From NCBI RefSeq assembly GCF_025128055.1, contig NZ_JAHLYS010000045.1, positions 62,001-126,000 of the forward strand: DNA of 64,000 nucleotides. Direction: 5' to 3'. The translations under genes and the position numbers were made by a program. This stretch comes from Synechococcus sp. CS-1329. GTDB lineage: Bacteria; Cyanobacteriota; Cyanobacteriia; PCC-6307; Cyanobiaceae. The notes under the pieces were generated by a model. The model saw only the letters and a list, made by a program, of their open reading frames with translations. It did not search any database and was not told the origin of the DNA. Positions within the stretch are counted from its first letter, which is position 1, and each line of letters begins with the position of its first letter. Below, piece after piece: positions 59,843 through 64,000 of the stretch.

Positions 59843-60589
59843 TCAACCCCGCGCCAGGTGGTTCATGCGGCTGATCAAGCTGGAGGGAATCTCCTTCGGG
59901 CAGACGGCTGAGCACTCCAGCTGGTTGCCGCAGGTGCCAAAGCCCTCCGCCACCATCTGCTCGCGCAGGCGCAGGGAGCGCTGCTGGGCCTCGGGCTGAC
60001 CCTGGGGCAGCAGCTCGAGATGGGCCAGCTTGGCCGCCACGAACAGGCTGGCCGAAGCATTGGGACAGGCCGCCACGCAGGCGCCGCAGCCAATGCAGCT
60101 GGCGGCCTCAAAGGCCTGGGCGGCCTGCTCCCGAGCCACGGGCAGGGCATTGGCCTCCGGCGCGCTGCCGATGTTCACCGACAGGTAGCCCCCGGCCATC
60201 AGCAACCGATCGAAGGCAGAGCGGTCCACCACCAGGTCCTGGATCAGGGGGAAGGCGCGGGCCCGCCAGGGCTCGAGGGTGAGGGTCTGGCCATCGCTGA
60301 AGTCGCGTAGATAGAGCTGGCAGACGGCGGTGCCGCTGCGGGGCCCGTGGGCCTGGCCGTTGATCAGGAAGCCGCAGGACCCGCAGATGCCCTCGCGGCA
60401 GTCGTGGTCGAAGGACACCGGCCGCTCGCCCGCCAGCAGCAGCTGTTGGTTGAGCCGATCGAGGGCCTCCAGCAGGGAAAGGTCGGGGCTCAGGTCCTTG
60501 AGCGGATAGGTGAGAAAGCCGCCGCCGGGCTGATCCTGACGCTGTCGCCAGATCCGCAGGCGCAGGTTGATGCTGGTGGGGCCACTCAT
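59843..60589 (-). CDS. sdhB: Succinate dehydrogenase/fumarate reductase iron-sulfur subunit
   Basis: Electron-transfer subunit of complex II. About 248 residues from ATG 60589, which overlaps the sdhA stop (ATGA). Ferredoxin domain: SFDHDCREGICGSCGFLI with three Cys near 62-70 and TAVCQLYL. Cluster domain: CIGCGACVAACPNA near 165 ([4Fe-4S]) and CGNQLECSAVCPKEI near 225 ([3Fe-4S] or [4Fe-4S]). In cyanobacteria this feeds electrons into the thylakoid plastoquinone pool. Confidence 0.94.
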   Translation of the reverse strand: MSGPTSINLRLRIWRQRQDQPGGGFLTYPLKDLSPDLSLLEALDRLNQQLLLAGERPVSFDHDCREGICGSCGFLINGQAHGPRSGTAVCQLYLRDFSDGQTLTLEPWRARAFPLIQDLVVDRSAFDRLLMAGGYLSVNIGSAPEANALPVAREQAAQAFEAASCIGCGACVAACPNASASLFVAAKLAHLELLPQGQPEAQQRSLRLREQMVAEGFGTCGNQLECSAVCPKEIPSSLISRMNHLARG

Positions 60590-62496
60590 CGGTAACTCCG
60601 GGCCGTGGGGCTGATCGATCGGAACTGCAGCGGTTCTTGATGGCGGATCGGTGCTCCATCCGCCTGCCACTGCCAGGCGGCGATGTGGCTGAACTGGTCG
60701 TCGCGGCGCAGGGCCTCACCGCTCGGGCTCTGGTGTTCCTCGCGGAAATGGGCTCCGCACGACTCCTCGCGCGCCAGGGCATCGCGCAGCATCAGATCCG
60801 CCAGCTCGAGGTAATCCTGCAGCTGCAGGGCCTTCTCCAGCTCGGGATCCAGGGGTGTGCCGGGATCGACCAGCAGCAGATCCCGATCGAAGCTGGCCCG
60901 CAGGGCCGCCACCTCCTCGAGGCCTGAGCGCAGCCCCTGGGCCGAGCGGCTGATGCCGCAGCTCTCGATCAGCAGGGCCCCCAGCTGACGGCGCAGGACT
61001 TCCGCCGGCTGGCGGCCGCCGATGGAGCGCAACGCGGCGATGCGCGCTCGCACGCCCTCCGCGGCCTCGCGGCAGGCGGGATGGCGTTCGTCGAGCTCGG
61101 GGTGGGGATGTTCGGCCAGCCAGGCCGGCACCGTGGCCGGGGCGATGAACAGCCCATCGGCGAGGCCCTGCATCAGGGCGCTGGCCCCCAGGCGGTTGGC
61201 GCCATGCTCGGAGAAATTCGCCTCGCCGAGCACGAACAGACCCGGAATTGTGCTCATCAGGTGATAGTCCACCCACAGACCCCCCATCGTGTAGTGGGGA
61301 GCGGGATAGATGCGCATTGGCTCCCGGTAGGGGTCGCTGCCGCTGATGCGCTCGTACATGGCGAACAGATTGCCGTAGCGCTCTTCGATCACCCCGCGGC
61401 CCTCGCGCTCGATCGCCTCCTCGAAATCCAGATAGATCGAGCGGCCGGCGGGCCCCACCCCATGGCCTGCCACGCAGAGTTCGCGGGCACGCCTGGAGGC
61501 CACATCGCGGGGCACCATGTTTCCGTAGCTGGGGTAGAGCCGCTCCAGGAAGTAATCCCGTTCCGCCTCCGGCACCTGGTCGGGGCGACGCTGATCCCCC
61601 GGCCGCCGCGGCAGCCAGACCCGCCCGTCGTTGCGCAGGCTCTCGCTCATCAAGGTGAGCTTGCTCTGGTCGGGGTCGCCGCTGGGGATGCAGGTGGGAT
61701 GGATCTGGGTGAAGCAGGGATTCGCCATCAGGGCGCCGCGGCGGTGGGCGCGCCAGAGGGCGCTGGCGTTGGAGCGCACCGCGTTGGTGGAGCGGTGGAA
61801 GACGTTGCTGTAGCCACCGCTGGCCAGCAGCACGGCATGGGCCGTGTGGGTTTCGAGGGCACCACTGAGCCGGTGACGGCAGATGGCGCCGCGGGCCACG
61901 CCGTCGAGGCAGATCAGATCCAGCAGGTCGCGCTGGGGGCAGAGCTCCACCCGGCCCGCCGCCACCTGGCGCAACAGGGCCTGAACCACGCCGTAGAGGA
62001 GCTGCTGGCCCGTCTGGCCGCGGGCGTAGAACGTGCGGCTCACCTGCGAGCCCCCGAAACTGCGGTTGCAGAGGCTGCCGCCGTACTCACGGGCGAAGGG
62101 CACCCCCAGGGCCACGCACTGGTCGATGATCGATCCACTGATCTCGGCCAGCCGGTGGCAGCCGGCCTCCCGGGCGCGAAAATCTCCGCCGCGCACGGTG
62201 TCGCGAAACAGACGCTCAACGCTGTCGCCGTCGTTCTGATAGTTGCGGGCGGCGTTGATGCCCCCCTGGGCCGCCACGGAATGGGCCCGCCTGGGGCTGT
62301 CGTGGTGCGTGACCAGCCTCACGTGATACCCCTGCTCGGCCAGGCTGGCGGCGGCCGAGGCGCCCGCCAGGCCACTGCCCACCACCAGCACCCGGAAGTG
62401 GCGCCGGTTGGAGGGCGCCACCAGGGATAAATCCTGGCGGCGCCGGCTCCAGGCCTCAGCCAGCGGACCCGATGGCAGCTGGGGATCGAGCCGCAT
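60586..62496 (-). CDS. sdhA: Succinate dehydrogenase/fumarate reductase flavoprotein subunit
   Basis: Catalytic FAD subunit, about 636 residues from ATG 62496 (TGATG overlap with sdhC). Seen: dinucleotide motif VLVVGSGLAGASAAASLAEQG, covalent-FAD His in RRAHSVAAQGGINAARN near residue 70, active-site region QIHPTCIP, GLFVLGEANFSEHGANRLGASALMQGL near 420, and a C-terminal helical domain. The longer frame upstream (to 62883) is inside sdhC and is rejected. Confidence 0.95.
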   Translation of the reverse strand: MRLDPQLPSGPLAEAWSRRRQDLSLVAPSNRRHFRVLVVGSGLAGASAAASLAEQGYHVRLVTHHDSPRRAHSVAAQGGINAARNYQNDGDSVERLFRDTVRGGDFRAREAGCHRLAEISGSIIDQCVALGVPFAREYGGSLCNRSFGGSQVSRTFYARGQTGQQLLYGVVQALLRQVAAGRVELCPQRDLLDLICLDGVARGAICRHRLSGALETHTAHAVLLASGGYSNVFHRSTNAVRSNASALWRAHRRGALMANPCFTQIHPTCIPSGDPDQSKLTLMSESLRNDGRVWLPRRPGDQRRPDQVPEAERDYFLERLYPSYGNMVPRDVASRRARELCVAGHGVGPAGRSIYLDFEEAIEREGRGVIEERYGNLFAMYERISGSDPYREPMRIYPAPHYTMGGLWVDYHLMSTIPGLFVLGEANFSEHGANRLGASALMQGLADGLFIAPATVPAWLAEHPHPELDERHPACREAAEGVRARIAALRSIGGRQPAEVLRRQLGALLIESCGISRSAQGLRSGLEEVAALRASFDRDLLLVDPGTPLDPELEKALQLQDYLELADLMLRDALAREESCGAHFREEHQSPSGEALRRDDQFSHIAAWQWQADGAPIRHQEPLQFRSISPTARSYR

Positions 62497-63128
62497 CAGA
62501 TCCCAGCGACCTCCAGGGCGACTGCGGATCGCAGCATCAGGGGCAGCAGGGCGAAGCCACCCCCGACCACGGCCGCCAGGGTGCGGCCGGCCAGGCGCAG
62601 CCCCGTGGCGTTGTGCTCGTCGAGCCAGCCGAAGCTGCGGCTGAGGCTCTCGGCACCATGGAACAGGTGCAGGCCCAGGGCCACCCCCGCCAGCACGTAG
62701 AGGAGCAGGGCCCAGGGGGAGGCCAGCGCCAGGTCCAGGGCCTGCCGCTCCAGCCCATCCCCAGGCCGGGGCCAGCGCAGCTGAGCGAGGTGCACCACCA
62801 GAAACAACAGCAGCAGAGCCCCACTGACGGGCGCCATGCGGCCGGAGAGGGCCGCCAGGGGCTGCCCACGCCTGCTGCGCCACTGGCTGTAGGCCACCAT
62901 GCCCCGGGCCCGGCGGTTGGCGACCAGCCGTTGAACGCTGAGCCCCAGGTGGCCGAGGGCGACCAGCGCCAGGCTGATCTCCAGGGGCAGCAGCCAGGGG
63001 GCGTGATGCAGGGCTGTGGCGTAGCGCTCGAAGGCCGCTGGATTCAGCAACGCCAGACCCGCCCCCAACCCATGGCCCAGCACGAACAGAATCAGAATTG
63101 TTGCTGTGATCGGAATCAACTGGGCCAT
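62496..63128 (-). CDS. sdhC: Succinate dehydrogenase membrane anchor (cytochrome b558 type)
   Basis: About 210 residues and five hydrophobic helices (ILILFVLGHGLGAGLALL, PLEISLALVALGHLGLSV, GALLLLFLVVHLAQLRW, LLLYVLAGVALGLHLFHGAES, LAAVVGGGFALLPLML), matching the single-subunit two-haem anchor of the Bacillus class. The histidines in HGLG, FLVVHL and LHLFHGAES are candidate haem ligands. ATG 63128 excludes a long Ser/Pro upstream extension without family support. First gene of sdhCAB. Confidence 0.85.
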   Translation of the reverse strand: MAQLIPITATILILFVLGHGLGAGLALLNPAAFERYATALHHAPWLLPLEISLALVALGHLGLSVQRLVANRRARGMVAYSQWRSRRGQPLAALSGRMAPVSGALLLLFLVVHLAQLRWPRPGDGLERQALDLALASPWALLLYVLAGVALGLHLFHGAESLSRSFGWLDEHNATGLRLAGRTLAAVVGGGFALLPLMLRSAVALEVAGI

Positions 63129-63165
63129 GCCGCTGCTTGAACTCCAGCCCACGCCATGGCCATTA

Positions 63166-64000
63166 TTGGCCCTCAGGAGGCTGAGCGGAGGCACCTCCAG
63201 GGACCGTTTGCCGTCAGGCGCCGGGCTGCTGGCAGCGCTGATCCTGGCTGTGGCCCCTGGATGCTCCTGGGCGAGGCCAGAGGCCCCGGTCGCTGAAGCC
63301 GCAGTCAACGAGGGCGGCGTGCGCCGCACGGTGCTGGTGCGCGGCCTGGAGCATCCCTGGGGCCTGGCCTGGCTGCCCGCTGGCGACCTGCTGATCACTG
63401 AGCGCCCCGGTCGGCTGCGGCTGGTGCGTCAGGGCGTGCTCGACCCCAGACCGATCGCCGGACTGCCGCCGCTGCTGGCCATGGGCCAGGGCGGCCTGCT
63501 GGATGTGGCCGTGCACCCGCGCTTTGCCCGCAATCAGCTCGTGTACCTCACCTTCTCGGCGGGTGAGGCCCAGGCGAATCAGACCCGCCTGGTCCGGGCA
63601 CGGCTGGTGGATCACCGCCTCGAAGATCTGACGCTGCTCTACGCGGTGACGCCGCTCAAGCCCGGCAGCCAGCACTTCGGCTCGCGCCTGCTCTGGCTGC
63701 CCGATGGCACCCTGCTGCTGTCGGTGGGGGATGGGGGCAACCCGCCGATCGAGCTGGAGGGCCAGGCGATCCGGCTCAAGGCCCAGTCGAAGGCCAGCGG
63801 TCTCGGCAAGGTGCTGCGGCTCAACGATGATGGCTCCATCCCCGCCGACAATCCCTTTCGCTCGGATCCGGACGCCGATCCAGCCCTGTGGAGTCTGGGT
63901 CATCGCAACATTCAGGGTCTGGCCCACGACCCGCTGCAGGGGCGGATCTGGTCGAGCGAGCACGGGGCCCGTGGCGGCGACGAGCTCAATCTGCTGGTGG
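63166..64000 (+). CDS. PQQ-dependent sugar dehydrogenase-type lipoprotein (3' end cut by window edge)
   Basis: Member of the soluble aldose-sugar-dehydrogenase (GSDH) family of six-bladed beta-propellers. A lipoprotein-like signal (LLAALILAVAPGC) is followed by GLEHPWGLAWLPAGDLLITERPG, VAVHPRFARNQLVYL, QHFGSRLLWLPDGTLLLSVGDGG and LGHRNIQGLAHDP...SSEHGARGGDELN, the conserved blades and substrate/PQQ side. At least 278 residues in the window. TTG 63166 gives an Arg-containing leader; TTG 63208 is also possible. Divergent from sdhC. Whether the organism makes PQQ is unknown. Confidence 0.85.
   Translation, partial: MALRRLSGGTSRDRLPSGAGLLAALILAVAPGCSWARPEAPVAEAAVNEGGVRRTVLVRGLEHPWGLAWLPAGDLLITERPGRLRLVRQGVLDPRPIAGLPPLLAMGQGGLLDVAVHPRFARNQLVYLTFSAGEAQANQTRLVRARLVDHRLEDLTLLYAVTPLKPGSQHFGSRLLWLPDGTLLLSVGDGGNPPIELEGQAIRLKAQSKASGLGKVLRLNDDGSIPADNPFRSDPDADPALWSLGHRNIQGLAHDPLQGRIWSSEHGARGGDELNLLV

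Noticed and set aside
63129-63398. 90-residue N-terminal extension of SdhC
   Set aside because: Ser/Pro/Arg-rich, no family support, overlaps the divergent sugar-dehydrogenase gene.

Overview
The window is a gene-dense, GC-rich (roughly two-thirds G+C by eye) stretch of a cyanobacterial chromosome. Indicators are Psb27 (photosystem II assembly), a ferrochelatase with a C-terminal chlorophyll-binding (HLIP-like) helix, a plant-type [2Fe-2S] ferredoxin, Tic22, DUF2854 and DUF3153 proteins, and an ndhF-ndhD-cupA-cupS CO2-uptake operon. Protein styles and gene order resemble the Cyanobium/Synechococcus picocyanobacteria, probably a freshwater or euryhaline member. This assignment is by recognition, not by a search. 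I find no rRNA, tRNA, CRISPR array, insertion sequence or prophage. The only gene of mobile type is one tyrosine recombinase that looks chromosomal and resident.

Layout. 1-7 kb: principal sigma factor (cut by the left edge), priA, a TPR-DUF3153 membrane protein, argB, DUF2854. 7-15 kb: ssb, cobK, an adenosine-kinase-like PfkB, purA, psb27, proS, then picocyanobacterial orphans and a methyltransferase. 15-25 kb: ferredoxin and an ArsC/Spx-like protein, a large unknown membrane protein, lepB, a dihydroorotase-like pseudoenzyme, a tandem histidine phosphatase, a CPBP protease, an FtsL-like protein and ftsI. 25-32 kb: transaldolase with C-terminal EF-hands, a stand-alone cNMP-binding protein, a geranylgeranyl-reductase-family flavoprotein, frr, pyrH, cobO, a tyrosine recombinase, hemH. 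32-43 kb: acetolactate synthase with a C-terminal zinc ribbon, an SNase-like secreted protein, a small membrane protein, Tic22, a periplasmic-binding-protein-like gene, PEP synthase, a P-type ATPase and an anion/Na+ transporter. 43-49 kb: the NDH-1MS-type CO2-uptake operon and a GAP-family membrane protein. 49-54 kb: P-II (glnB) and a four-gene polar amino-acid ABC transporter. 54-64 kb: KtrB/TrkH, pyrC, a CPA1 antiporter, a pyrF-pyrE fusion, sdhC-sdhA-sdhB and the start of a PQQ-type sugar dehydrogenase.

How it works together. Three themes recur: carbon (CO2 uptake, transaldolase, PEP synthase, acetolactate synthase, succinate dehydrogenase), nitrogen (P-II, amino-acid uptake, argB) and nucleotides (purA, pyrC, pyrFE, pyrH, adenosine kinase). 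The genome is very compact. About thirteen same-strand neighbours overlap at start/stop signals, and four convergent pairs overlap by 38-113 bp.

No wholly new multigene system is evident. The best leads are single-gene novelties: the EF-hand transaldolase beside a cNMP receptor, a P-II with Thr49/Phe51 in the T-loop, the zinc-ribbon acetolactate synthase, the dead dihydroorotase, and paired perfect palindromes upstream of the ferredoxin.
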